A program made the position numbers and the translations under genes. From Nymphalis io (Eukaryota > Arthropoda > Insecta > Lepidoptera > Nymphalidae), in contig NC_065903.1 of assembly GCF_905147045.1 (NCBI RefSeq), positions 9,362,001-9,426,000 on the forward strand: a DNA stretch of 64,000 nt. Reading direction: 5' to 3'. Below the pieces are notes generated by a model. That model searched no databases. It had not been told where the DNA came from and saw only the letters and a list, made by a program, of their open reading frames with translations. Of the stretch, positions 28,701-43,700 are shown one piece after another. The number at the start of each line of letters is the position of its first letter. Position 1 is the stretch's first letter.

Positions 28701-31700
28701 ACAGTTTTTATATTTTTATATCTATTTAAATAATAACAAATTAGGTTTCCACAAAAAATTATTAAAACATTACTTATTATAAGTTTACATAAAGAACCAT
28801 AATAATATTGGACATAATAATATTCACAGATTATAACAGCGCTTTTATTCCAATGAAACTTTGTTAACAAGTACATATTGGTCTCTACCTCATATTGTAT
28901 TAAAACACATGCGCCCGAAAGCTTTTAACACATATGTACATCTATCGAATGATAGCGAATGCAAATAGTATCTACGTATCGCGTTCATATCGTTTATATC
29001 GAAAATTTTACTACATTTAGTTCAGAATTATTGATACAAATAAAATAATTATTTAATAATTAAGCGATTAAAATTATACAGTATATATAAATCGTGCTAC
29101 CGCTTGGTTTATCCACTGTATATTTAGCTTAACATTCTCGTTTGTAAATAATTACTATTTGCATTTCACTTTGCTTGTGACACATAACAAAATATGTAAA
29201 TATTAGAAATATTTTTAGCTTCGCTAATAGTGTGTGATAGTTAACGTTAAACTATTTTAAGATAATAATTATGTAACGTGTATGGTCTTTTTATTATCAA
29301 TATCGAAATAGTTTAGTTTGATTTAATATGATTATTATAAGATATTATTAATTGGTATGGATACCTATTATTAAAGTTGAGTAACAGGCTGTGAAGCAGA
29401 CTTCGGCTCTTATAGAGAAATTTGGAAGAATAATCCATCAATCTGCATCGCTACAGATTAACGAATAATAATATCCTGGGACATTATTCACACACGGCCA
29501 TCTGATCCCAAACTAAGCAGAGCTTGTACTATGGAAACCAGACAACTGATATACTACATATATTACTTTTCTTTTGTAAATACATACTTATATAGATAAT
29601 TACACTCAGACTCAGAATAAACAGACATGTTCATGCACACAAATGTCTGTCCTAGGTGAATAGGTCGAACCCACAACCTTGGGCGTGCAAGGCAAGCATC
29701 TATCAATCACGCCAACCGGCCCCGAATACACATGGATACTCAAAAAACAAATACCCTAATTGTGTTACGTACTACTTTTTTGTTCCTCTCTAAAGGTAAA
29801 GTTTGAATCGTTTCAAACTTTCCCTGCATTGCGTATAATAGTCGTAAAAATTACGCCCACGTAAAGGAGTTCAGAGGAAAGGTAGAGCGTTTCTTACGAA
29901 GTCGAAGTGCAATCTCAGCGATCCATTACGGTACAGTTGCATAAGCATGTACAAGTCTTTCATAAAACACGATGTTTCTGTTGAAACTCTGATGTTATTG
30001 ATATAGTTTTGCAAGAATAACGAACTCGTTTGATGTTATTAAGTTCATAAAATAATTATTATTGATTTTAATGCACAACAGTTGTAATTTTATTTCGTTC
30101 GGCAAATAAATATATGTTTTTATTGATGGTGACGAATATTTATTATTCCAAGTTTATATAATATTTTTTTCAAGTTTTTATTTAACTTGCAAGATTATTT
30201 ATGATAGCCCGTTATAAAGTCTGGCAAAAATAAGACGGTGTTCACGTTATTCAGTCTAAATCAGCGACAAAACCTAGTCATGGCATTGTTGTACCTAGAA
30301 TGTTGTAAAATTATATTATGCTGCGTTTGCACAGTAAATAAAATGCAGGACAGTGTCTATTCAGGTTCAAAGCTCTTCGGTGTTGGCCACGCTTATGTTG
30401 CTTTAAGTCACTAGAAGTTATCTTTATTGAAGAACTAAATTTTAGCAAGTTATCAGGCAAGCGACCAAGTAACAATGATACAATAATTGAAATTAATTCA
30501 CTAAGAAAAATGCCTAGTGAAATCTAAAAAACGAACAAAATATTTTTATTGAAAAAAAAAACCTTTTTAAAAACTAGCTTAATTAAATTGTAAAAAATAA
30601 AAAACTGACGTAAATGAAATCCATCATTTTGTTACATTGTTTATGATGCTGCCAACAGCTCGCCGCGAGATATTCCTGTCAATTTTTTTTTTATAATTAA
30701 TACATAATTTTCTACTTAGAATTACTTGATTTGAGATGTATGTATACTTGCGAGAGATACGAACTCAGTCAAAAATGAATCTTATCTGTTATTTGTTATC
30801 ATTTTAATTCAGTCGTAATATGGATAAAATAGTTTATAGATAAATATACTGTTTTTGACTTTTTATTAAATTTTTATCGATAAAATATTTTGTATGAAGT
30901 TATATGTGTAAAATTCCTCTCAATCCAAGATGTATAATGACGTATGTCACATCATTACACATCTGATGAATCACGGATTTTATAGCCGTGTTAAATCTTG
31001 TTATTATGCTGAATAACTTGAATGGATGAATGAATGAATACATTTTGTTGAAAAAAAAAACAAGCGTGTGACTGTCGTACTCATAAATATAGAATAAACG
31101 TAGAAATATTTTATTTATTTTGTAATTAATTTATGATAATATTTTTTTACTTGACATTAAGGATTTATCCAAGATCGGTAAGTACCATTACATATTTTTC
31201 CGCCAAACATCAATACTTGGTATTATGTTCCGGTTTAAAGGAGCCAGTTTAACTACAGGCACAAAGGACGTACTTAGGATCTTAGTTAGGATCTTAGTTC
31301 ACCAGGGTGATGAGATGCATAGACTTTGTAAGGGATGAAGGCATATTAAATTTAACTTTTAAAAATTAGTTAAATTTTTTGAAGTTTAACTTCATAATGA
31401 AAAGGGGCTGTGAAAGTTAAATTATAAGATGGAAATCTTATACAACATTTTATGTACTTATGTTTCTGTACAAAAAGGTTTTACTTATGTCACTTCGATA
31501 CTTTTGATCGTTTTAGCTTTTGTATACTACACATTTTATGTATAGTACATACATTTTCGCAAAAATAAAATCGCAAAGTACATCCAATATAGTATTACGA
31601 TATTATTGCACAGGTAATGGATATCGCATACAATTGTATTTTGATATCTACAAATGAAACCACCGCCGTTGCAAGGTCGTTTGGTCATGCGATTCATTTC

Positions 31701-34700
31701 CGCAACCCGATACTTTTATGTACAATAAAATGTTTCTTTCACATTTATCGTACTTCAATATTGTTATGAATTAAAAATTTACACGGCGCTTAAACGATTC
31801 TAAAGTAGTTTGATTTTGATATTGTGAACTATGTTTTTTATGGTAATACTATAGTTGTAAATTTTAAAAAATTATTCTGCCGTCCTATTAAATAATATTT
31901 CTATAAATGCATGTTTTGCGTTGTAATGTTATTGTTTAACAAATACTCACATAAAGACAGTCATATTGTCAAAACAAACATAAATCACATCTAATATAAT
32001 AAGTACGCCTAATAAATATTTGTTTTTTTAATAGAATAGGAAGGAGGACGAGCATATGGGCCACTTGATGGTAAGTGGTCATCAACGCCCATAGACATTG
32101 GCATTGTAAGAAATGTTAACCATCGCTTACATCACCAATGCGCCACCAACCTTGGGAACTAAGATGTTATGTCCCTTGTGCCCGTAATTACACTGGCTCA
32201 CTCACCCTTCAAACCGGAACATAACAATATCAAGTAGTGTTGTTTTACGGTAGAATATCTGATGAGTGGGTGGTACCTACCCAGCAAAACACAGACATTT
32301 ATAAAGTATATATTAACATATAAGTTTATTAAACCAATTCATAATAAATCATGTTGGCGATGTCACTGGTGCTATGATATATCCAACTTAATTGGTTTAT
32401 AAACAACCCTTTGTGCTCATAAATTGTAATACTGCACATATACTGCGCAAGTTTAATGCTACAATAAAACATTCATGTTATATCTTGACCTTAGGTCGAA
32501 CAGTTGCCGAGTTTATGAGTCACGTAGCCACAACGCTCTCCGCACCGTGACTCAAGTATTTGAAACCTTTTGTCGAGAATTTGTCCTTTAAGAATACTAG
32601 GAACCAAAATTATATAAATTACATTATAGTTATATTGTATTTCTTGTTAAACCCCATTTAAGCGAAATCATGTACTGCTAATTGCCAGATATCATCTACA
32701 TAACTAATCATACGCATACCCTATATAACAAGTTTCTAAGTAACGGTTGGCTTTATTGAGCTCAATAATTGAAATTTTGTTGTTTTAATGTTTTTCTTTT
32801 TAGAATATTAGTATTCAGGAAATTATCACTATAGTTTCAAAATAATGCAAGCGGTATTTAATCGTACCCAGCTGTAAATATAACTAAATAACTGTGTTAA
32901 ATACATTAACAACGACAGTGCTTCAGCGGATCAAGTTCATGATATGTTAATTTTAACTTCGAGACAAAGAACTTATCTGCAAACGAAAATAACAAGCTCA
33001 TTACACGACTACATTTTGTATCGTAAACAAAGAGATAAAAATGTGTGAAGGATATGCTTAGAGTTCGTTTACAATTTGTAAAATTATATTATTTTCCATA
33101 AATATATCTATAAAATAAGGCTTGTGAAACACAACCTTATTTAATGTGTTAATGTATTAATAACAAACCGCTACTACTACTACGTATGATGTTATGATTG
33201 GATAATTTGGATGAAATGAAATGGATAACATCCCTCACGCAAACTCAATATTCCCTGACAAATAAATGATAATAACTCACGTTTGTCAAATGTGACACGA
33301 GGAAGTCGATGGATCAGCTACATCGATAAAATCGATACCGGAATTGGGAATTGCTTGAATATAAGAAACAATGCAATCTATCTAATTGCATCTCGACAGA
33401 GTAGAACTGGTACTATTGGCACGCATACATGCACGTCCATTGTTTACCCATACTATAAGACGGTCTTATCGCATCCGCTCTCCGCACGTGGTCCAACACG
33501 ACTCGACTCTAATCCCTTAATCCCATCCGGAAAATATCCAAGAGCCTTTGTTTTTTTGATCATATTTGCACGAACTGTTTGCGAGAATTATCGTCCGTGT
33601 GAACACTGTGATATTTTAATAGAGTTATCTGATTTCTGCCGCTCCGCTGGGAACGGCGTATTACTCGCCGCGCTATCGTCTCGCCTAATTAACGCGTTTC
33701 GGAGTGAGAACTATATCAGGTGAATAGCGAAGATTCTCACTAGAGCTGGGTTTCAATTACAGCCGGGAGCGTCAGTTGCCGTCTTCATAATATCCGTTGT
33801 ACTCCAGAAAATCGGTTACTCGGTGGCGGCAGACGAGACGAACACCGGAGACAAAAGATAAGCTGCGCAATTTGTTCCGGATTGTGTTTTGAATTTCGTA
33901 GACAGGCTGAATTCACTCGAATTTACAACGCGTTTGTTTCTATTTGCCGGAATCGTGTGTAAGTTACATTTAAGCCGGGCCAGCCTTTGACTTGATTCAA
34001 TTTTAGTAAATTGTTCTTATTCTGGTTACTGAAATTTCTAAAATGTTTTAATATCGCTCTTTTAAATATAATTTTTTTCTTTGATCTTGATTTTATTTTA
34101 ATGTTTTGAATAAATTATTCGTCGATGATAACTATAATAAATAATATAGTATGTACACGTCATCAACATGCTAATAATTGACGCTGTACTTCATTTAAGT
34201 TAGAGATGTACTGAAATATCGTTATTAAATTCAAATAAAAAGAGTTCGAAGCCCCTTAGTCAATAATATAATTGACGCTAAAGGCTATTCAAAACATTTG
34301 TATTTTTTAAAACAAACCTTTTTCTTTTATAATTTTAAAAAGCACGTGACGTTGTTTTTGAACCATTTAATCCACATACAGTACGAATTTCATCGATATA
34401 GATAAGATAGATTCAATGAACCTAAATAGAAAAATAGTGTAGGTATTAGTTTGCAGAAGAATTAATCTATATCAACACGTCCCGTTGTCCTGTAACAAAG
34501 GTTTACTGTCGTAAAATATCTGGCTTTTATAGCTACTTATTTCCATCCCTTCACGAAATGGAACGGCCTATTATATTCCGAAAATATTGTACACTATCTC
34601 TAACATTTCGAAATGAATACACAACAAATGGTTAAAAATTTAAATTAATAGAATAAAATCGCTTTTAGAATTTTTCCGTGATCTTTGATTTTGATGAGGT

Positions 34701-37700
34701 TTACACTACAATTTTGTTAATTTGTTTTGGTCTGTTTTCGTGTATTAGTAAATTCGTAGTAAATTTCGTAAAAGTAGAGGAATTTTGATGTTTTGTAACA
34801 AGTCGTTACAGGACGATTTTAGGGAGCTAACATAGTTAACAACTGAGCCAGTGTAATTATAGGCACAAGGGATATTACATCTTAGTTCCCAAGGTTGGTG
34901 ACGCATTGGCTATGTAAGCGATGGTTGACATTTCTTACAATGCCATTGCCTAAGGGCGTTTGGTGACCACTTACCAATAGGTGGTCCGTATGCTCGTCCG
35001 CCTTCCTATTCTATAAAAAAAAAAACATAGCTATACGCTGATTAAACCATAACAGATACATTAAATTGAATGTAAGTACTATTTGCGGAAAATATCTAAT
35101 GAAATGTCCGCGACAGCAAAGAACATAACAATAAGGTAGTCATAAAATTTTTATGTTAAAAAAAAAGTAAAATAAACAATAACTTACTTTTAAGTCTTTA
35201 AGTTCTTAAAATAAAAATCAACAAAGTACTAACTTTAATGTTATCCACAAACATATACATAATCATGTCTTTCTTTATATACAGTGGCAAGTGATACAAT
35301 TTTATTTAATATCAATGCGAAATTGTAAAGTAAATGAATAAGGAACAGTCTGTAAGTGTTCTACTTGAGGCCTAAGGCCTCCTTTCCTTTAGAGGAGAAG
35401 GCTAAAATAATTAATTACAGCTAATGTAAGTAATAAAATGAACATTCCGTGTAAATTTTTACATTCCAGATGATATAAAAGGCTCTGACCTTACTATTGT
35501 ATATAAACTAATAGTAATTGTTTGATCCGAATAAAACTGTGCCAGTATGTACCTGTGACACAAACTTATCCTCGTCAAAAGTTCACACAAATCGGTTTTA
35601 TTCGGATACAGTACAGCAATATTATTAAATGAAATCCTATATTCAACAATGACGTAATAGATGTAAGCGAAAATATAATGGGATCAATGGGTTTTCATTT
35701 GTTTCGAATTAATTAAATTGTAACAGGAAAATGAAATAATACGCCTTTTACTTGTTACAGCAACAAAAGACGAGTCAGAAGTTGAAGGGGAGTGTCGGGG
35801 TCGACAAAACGGTGGCGGTGGTGCACGCGGGAAGCTACCCTACAACGGATACTCGGAAGAGTGCCTCGATCGACTAGAGCCCAACGGCAACATACCTAAT
35901 GATAAGGATTCCCATTATGGTGAGTACACACTTGAAACCGAACCTCATATGGGAAGTAGAAATAGAAGAAGTTTATCGTAAGTTGTAGATAACAACACAG
36001 TTGTGTTATACTTCAGTCTTACAAGTATATCTGAAGATAACATACTTTTTTATAACAGTACATCAACTGAAAGAATCATAAGGAATATTTCCAAGTAAAC
36101 GGATTATTTTTAAATATTATTAAAACTTACTTAAGTAAAATTCATAGAAGGAACTAGATTTCGGTTTTTTTTTAATTATAAGAACTAACTAAGTTTAAAG
36201 AAGTGTGTCTATAAGTAGCTGCTTAAGAAGAAAACAAAAACAAAAGTATTCTTAACGTTTATCGCACTATAATGCCCGTTTGATTAATTCTTAACGATTT
36301 TAATTTAAAAAATATTAGTTAATTATATAACAATAAACTGTTATTTATGTCACCTTCGCAGTGTGAACGAATGTTACTTTGAATCATTTAGATATCCTTA
36401 CTAATTTATTGGACGATAAGACTATTATGTAAGTCGTCATACCAGAACATTATACCTCATCCTCAGCCTCAAACAGTCGAACTATCCGCCACAACACGTG
36501 TGATATTCAACACCCCGGCCTTTGTACTTGCACGCAGACCGCATAGCATTGATAAGTAGCTGGAAATAATATATTGTAGACTCGCATCACAATGGCCCAG
36601 TGGTAAGAACACGTGAATCTTAATCGATGAACGTGGGTTCAAACCCAGGCAAGCACCTCTAAATTTTCATGTGCTCAATTTCTGTTTATAATTCATCTCG
36701 TAATTTTCGATGAAGGAAAACATCGTGAGGAAACCTGCATGTGTCTAATTTCATCGAAATTCGTCCACATGTGTATTCCACTAACCCGCATTGGAGCAGC
36801 ATGGTGGAGTGAGCACCTTCTCCTCAAAAAGGGAGAGGAGCCCAGCAGTAGGACATTTACAGGCTGTTACTAACTTACTCGCATCACAATTTCTAGCATC
36901 GTGTTTCAATTCGAACATTCTGCTTCTGCACATTTTCGAAGTTTGGAGATTCCCATAGGTATTCGAGCCGGTAGTGTCATTAAGTACAAGTTGCTGAGAG
37001 CTGCCCGGAGGATTAACTATTATTATTGTCAGGAAATATATTACGCCAGTTTAGAGACACAAGTATTCGTGTCTGTATTTAGTTTAGCGATAGAGCAGAT
37101 TAATTATTCTTATCTAAATCCATCATCTTGATATTTATTGCTCTTTATAATTCCTTTATACTTATTATCTTATTACATTGTTTATCTTTAAATGGAAGAT
37201 TGTTTTTGGCAAGTTTATTATTTCAACTATTTTTAACCGAATTCAAAAAAAGAGGAGGCTCTAGTTCGTCTGTATGTATATTTCTTTTATGTATCGATAA
37301 CGATGATAGTTTTTCCGTTAGAAAATATATTGTTCCAAAATAAACCCATCAAAATTTCGTTGTTATCGGACATAGTCAAGTTATTTAAAGCGTACATTCA
37401 AGCCAATTTTTGAAATAGGCTATATTGTTTTTTTTTTTTGTAAAAAACATTTTTATTTCTGTTATAAATATACAATGTTTGCTTTTGTAATTACGAGCTT
37501 TTTCAAATTTTCTCAACATTTTGGAGTCGATATTTGTAGCAGAGGAGCACCGGATTCGTTATGCGTTAATGGGATCGTTATGGAGCGCTTCAAGCTCTTA
37601 CTTCGCTAATTAGACAGCTATAGCCGAACCCATTACAGCGCGGCGCGGTGAATAGCTATCGATGATGACGTAATCCATTTCTGCTTATCAAGTTACAAAA

Positions 37701-40700
37701 TAATTTCTTTGAAGCTTTACAGCGAAATGAACATCGGATACATCATTTTAATCATTTTAAGTGTTCTATTCCAAGACAAAGATTTTATTTGTATATTTTT
37801 TTTGTTTTTAGCATTAAATAAATGATCTTTTAGTAGATTTAGACGTCCCTTGTGAACGTGGCGTATACACTGCATTTATATATACTTCATTGCTTTTATT
37901 ATAACTATAATTAAACATTAATTTCACTAACGAAATGAGCAAATCAACAGTTTGATAGTTGACGCTGAACTTAGTAGAAATCGATATATTATACGATAGA
38001 ACAACAAGAATCGTTGTTGTGTAAAATTATTTAAAAAAGCTTAAAGTTTGACGCTACAGTTCGATTTTTTTTTAAAAATAATGTTCGGATCATTAATTTA
38101 ACATCATCAACTGTGAAGAGAATAATTATAAAATTCAGGACAATGGGTCGATTGGTGAAGCTGAATACGCTGGTCGTCCAAAACAAGCCGTTCAAACATC
38201 AATTTCGATATGCTGAGTGCATGCTGAGTGTTGGGGAATTCAATTCGGCGTCGTAGGCAAGAATGTCAAATTTCAAGAAACTCTACAGCTTATACTAACT
38301 GAAGATCCGCGTCTCCATACTTGCAAAGTTCGATTGACAAAAGAACTAAACCTAAATGACAATGCACAGCGAAGGGATTTCGTTGTATGGATGATTGAAC
38401 TTCATCAAGTAGGTGATTTTTTTTTTCGAGCAAAATCCCCTAAGCGATAAAGCACATTTTCACCTTGACAATCGTCAAAATAACCGCAATTGGGGCGATA
38501 ACAGAACATCAAATAATTTTATAAAGAAATACATAACAATATAAAAAACTGTGTTTTCTTTTTCATCTTAATCACAAACATATCCTAGGGTATATACAAA
38601 TCTACAATATGAATGGTAAACGACTCGATCACTCAACCATATACGTTCGGGTAAACAGATGGTTGGGCGCTTTACATTGTTGATGACAATTTACGTGATA
38701 CTACGCACGAATGCATCTGAGAACACAAATTGCTAGGCGTTTGTTATATGTCGATCGATCTCGCTTTAATTGAGCTGAGAGTTTTTCACATTACTTTAAT
38801 AAGAAATGTCAAACATATTTCTTATTTGCCAATTATATTTTTTAATTAAATTGTCGCAAGCCATAATTGTAAAATAATATTTAAAAATTGTTTGTATTTG
38901 TTTGGATTTGGTTATTCACAGTATCGAATTCCCATTAAGGAATTACTTCGAGACTAGAGTCGTTTTCTTTATAATTATAAAATTAATGTTGAATTAAATT
39001 AAGTGTATAGTTAATCAGGTACGTATCTACTAATAGGAATAAATTGAAGACAAAATAATGCTTTTAAAAACACAATTGCTAAATTATCATCATACATTCC
39101 TTCAAACGAGGCGTGAAGAGGCATCTTGCGGGCCGGCAAGGCGGGGACGGCTAGTACAGAACATTCTTCCTGACTGTACTGGCCGTCGTCGCGTTTGGAC
39201 TCTACTACCACTTACCATCAGGTGGAGTAGAGTCATTTGCCATCCCGGGGCATATAAAAAAAAACATATATAAAAAGCATATATAAACAGTGTTACTATG
39301 TATGATGTAAGGATTGTAACGATCCAAATAAATTCGGACATTTAAAAGTTATGATGGAACAAAGAATTAAATAAAATCTTTAAAAAAAAATTAAATAAAG
39401 TCAAGATAAATATATTTTTAAGAATTATTTAAATAATTCTTAAAAATATATTTATCTTGACTCATCTCGCATGTGGATTTTTAACTCTTTTAATAAATGC
39501 TCCAAAACATACCCACACTGACATTCTGACATCGGCTGCGCGAGGTTGACACGAGTAAATAAACCGCCTACATAAATATTTATGAACCCGAAGAGCATGG
39601 AAAGAAGTGTTTTTAAAACTTGTTCGGTTTTTAATTCTCTGCCTCTTAGTTCTTAAAGTAGTAAACTACATTTTTAATCTATGCTTTTTATTTAAATAAA
39701 GTAACTATTTCTGCAGTACATACTCTTATAGTAAAAATACCACAGTATAATAACAGATCGTTTTTGTCTTTCATTATAACAAATGCTCTTCTGACATAAT
39801 TTTTGCCACGGCTCGGTACGCCAATCTCAGTGTTTGGTCATCATCAATATTATAGTGCAGTGTGTGCGAAAACTACCGGTACGATTGATAAAGGAACTTT
39901 CCGAGGCATGGGAGTAAACAAAGGCATATTTTATTGGCTTCAAGACTGGGTTCAAACCTAAGACCGTCGGATCTGCAGCCGCATTACTTAGCCAACTTTT
40001 GACAGATCAACGAGGCAGTTAAAAATACCTGTTAAGCTGCTTGAGATTCATTTAAGCCAACTTTTCAAGTTATTAACTCGGCTGTTATTATGCTCCTGAT
40101 ATATGAATGTAAGGCGTTCGAAAATTCGCACCATCACTTCGCTTAAAATGTATGAATTTATATATTAAATATTTAACTGAATATATTTCATATTATACAA
40201 ATATAAAAAGTACAAATATTAAAAACAAACTTTTATTTTACCTGTTAACTAAAATTTATATTTGTAAATTTAACATATTTGTTATATGTTGCGTTATTAC
40301 CAGAATGAAAAGTGTGTGCAAAATTTCAGTTTAATCGGTTGACTAGATGTGGTTAAAATTCACTTGCAACAATTGACCCGAACATATTAACAGGTAAAGT
40401 TAATTAAATCCTTCGAAATAAACGTGGATTTTTGTGATGTTTTGTGTTTTAAGAAGGACAAATGAATTTATATGTATATTTCCATTTTAAGTAACAATTC
40501 TCTCGTCTTTTTGGCATTTGTTTATCAAATGAACAAATTTAAAAATAAAAAAACGTTCGCTATTGTTTCAGCGGTACACAAAACACTCGGCAAACAATAA
40601 TGTACCACAAAAGGGAATCTCTAAAACATTATGAATAAACAAGTAATATAGAAAGAAGTGTTTGTGTTTCGGACACAGCTTTGCATGTCGCAGCCCCTGG

Positions 40701-43700
40701 GCCTTCTTATTTTCTGTTTACCCTTTGTCTACATTGAGAACAATATCTGTTTTGACAGCTGGAACATATATCTATATTATAAAGCTGGAGAGTTTTTATG
40801 GTTGAACGTCCGATTCGAACAAAAAAATTTCCGCGTCAGATAGATATCAATTATTTAGGAGGTTTATACGCTTACTAAAACGCTACGGTCTATAAAAGTA
40901 TACTGTATGAGACATAATATCCAAGGCACAGCTAAGAGTAAAACAAGGTCAAAATAGGTAATTCTTAAATATTTTTAATTAAAAATGAAAACACACTTCA
41001 TTCAAGTATATTTAAAAGAGATGTAGAACTGGTTTGGGATGTACATTATAGTGAGAAGAACCGGAAAAATACTCAGTAATTATTGATTTTCACTAATTAA
41101 AATACATTTAATTATTATTTATACTTAATAAATTAACGAGAACACGCGTTATTATTTATGATATTTTATAAAATTCTTTAAATATTACCGTTTACCTATG
41201 TCTATCAATATCAAAATATACATGTGTACTTAATTCTAGTTGATTTTTACAAGGAATTATGAATCATTTTTAACGATTATATTAAATGTAAAGACCGGTT
41301 TGGAATGTATTTCGACTGAGATGAAACGCCAATAGAGTTAGTCAAATACAAAATTCAATTTATATACATATCCTGACAAAGTACATACTCCACGCTTTTT
41401 ATCATCTGTATAATATTGTGTTGAGTAATATGTATTGTTTATTAATATTTTTTATAAAGAACTATTTAAATTTATTAAAGGGAAAAGTTAAATATATGCG
41501 GTATTTTAATAAAAAAACGAATACCTTTATACGGGAAGGACTTATCTTACAAGCTTATCCTTAATTTTCGTGTTTATACAGTTATTGACACAGATTCTAT
41601 CAAAATGATCAACTTTATTCTGAATATACAACATGCATTTTAAAGCCGACTAAGTAATAAAATAAAAAATATAACAAAAGGCAATATTGTAACTATTAAT
41701 ATAAACTTATTCCAATGTAATTAATTTGTTAATTAGATCCTTCTAAATCTACACGGATAATACAATAGTCAAATTTACCCTCCAGCGATTTCAAGAAGCG
41801 TTGCCTGATACTCTGGTTACCTACTTGTACTTAATTGGGTATTTAATTGAATAACTTAATGCATGAATTTCAGGGTATTAATCCACTAACCCGCATTGGA
41901 GCAGCATGGTGGAGTGAGCACCTTCTCCTCAAAAAGGGAGAGGAGCCCAGCAGTAGGACATTTACAGGCTGTTACTAACTTACTCGCATCACAATTTCTA
42001 GCATCGTGTTTCAATTCGAACATTCTGCTTCTGCACATTTTCGAAGTTTGGAGATTCCCATAGGTATTCGAGCCGGTAGTGTCATTAAGTACAAGTTGCT
42101 GAGAGCTGCCCGGAGGATTAACTATTATTATTGTCAGGAAATATATTACGCCAGTTTAGAGACACAAGTATTCGTGTCTGTATTTAGTTTAGCGATAGAG
42201 CAGATTAATTATTCTTATCTAAATCCATCATCTTGATATTTATTGCTCTTTATAATTCCTTTATACTTATTATCTTATTACATTGTTTATCTTTAAATGG
42301 AAGATTGTTTTTGGCAAGTTTATTATTTCAACTATTTTTAACCGAATTCAAAAAAAGAGGAGGCTCTAGTTCGTCTGTATGTATATTTCTTTTATGTATC
42401 GATAACGATGATAGTTTTTCCGTTAGAAAATATATTGTTCCAAAATAAACCCATCAAAATTTCGTTGTTATCGGACATAGTCAAGTTATTTAAAGCGTAC
42501 ATTCAAGCCAATTTTTGAAATAGGCTATATTGTTTTTTTTTTTTGTAAAAAACATTTTTATTTCTGTTATAAATATACAATGTTTGCTTTTGTAATTACG
42601 AGCTTTTTCAAATTTTCTCAACATTTTGGAGTCGATATTTGTAGCAGAGGAGCACCGGATTCGTTATGCGTTAATGGGATCGTTATGGAGCGCTTCAAGC
42701 TCTTACTTCGCTAATTAGACAGCTATAGCCGAACCCATTACAGCGCGGCGCGGTGAATAGCTATCGATGATGACGTAATCCATTTCTGCTTATCAAGTTA
42801 CAAAATAATTTCTTTGAAGCTTTACAGCGAAATGAACATCGGATACATCATTTTAATCATTTTAAGTGTTCTATTCCAAGACAAAGATTTTATTTGTATA
42901 TTTTTTTTGTTTTTAGCATTAAATAAATGATCTTTTAGTAGATTTAGACGTCCCTTGTGAACGTGGCGTATACACTGCATTTATATATACTTCATTGCTT
43001 TTATTATAACTATAATTAAACATTAATTTCACTAACGAAATGAGCAAATCAACAGTTTGATAGTTGACGCTGAACTTAGTAGAAATCGATATATTATACG
43101 ATAGAACAACAAGAATCGTTGTTGTGTAAAATTATTTAAAAAAGCTTAAAGTTTGACGCTACAGTTCGATTTTTTTTTAAAAATAACGCATTACTTAGCC
43201 AACTTTTGACAGATCAACGAGGCAGTTAAAAATACCTGTTAAGCTGCTTGAGATTCATTTAAGCCAACTTTTCAAGTTATTAACTCGGCTGTTATTATGC
43301 TCCTGATATATGAATGTAAGGCGTTCGAAAATTCGCACCATCACTTCGCTTAAAATGTATGAATTTATATATTAAATATTTAACTGAATATATTTCATAT
43401 TATACAAATATAAAAAGTACAAATATTAAAAACAAACTTTTATTTTACCTGTTAACTAAAATTTATATTTGTAAATTTAACATATTTGTTATATGTTGCG
43501 TTATTACCAGAATGAAAAGTGTGTGCAAAATTTCAGTTTAATCGGTTGACTAGATGTGGTTAAAATTCACTTGCAACAATTGACCCGAACATATTAACAG
43601 GTAAAGTTAATTAAATCCTTCGAAATAAACGTGGATTTTTGTGATGTTTTGTGTTTTAAGAAGGACAAATGAATTTATATGTATATTTCCATTTTAAGTA

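Larger units (their letters stand above)
36777..41881 (+). repeat. Tandem segmental duplication, copy A (5105 bp)
   Basis: 36777-38081 matches 41882-43186 at constant offset 5105, and 39980-41881 matches 43187-45088 at constant offset 3207. Every stretch I compared was identical, including a 12-T run and all ORFs in it. Copy A alone holds 38082-39979. At the junction the dinucleotide TC is shared by both breakpoints, so the edge may shift by two bases. The ORFs inside (36901, 37128, 40152, 40658) are not recognisable genes. Confidence 0.95.

Noticed and set aside
32485..32500. TTGACCTTAGGTCGAA as a nuclear receptor element
   Set aside because: Half-sites are in the wrong orientation and spacing for EcR/USP IR1; weak match only.
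33283..33723. 146-codon ORF as a gene
   Set aside because: No recognisable motif, no homologue I can recall and no splice signals in phase with the kinase gene; kept only as a compositional observation.
36901..37343. Two adjacent ORFs repeated identically at 42006-42448
   Set aside because: Identity is explained by the tandem duplication, not by coding constraint; no domain recognised.
40943..40950. CAAGGTCA, an FTZ-F1-type half site (also at 44150-44157)
   Set aside because: An 8-base motif is expected about twice by chance in 64 kb on two strands, and the second copy is simply the duplication.
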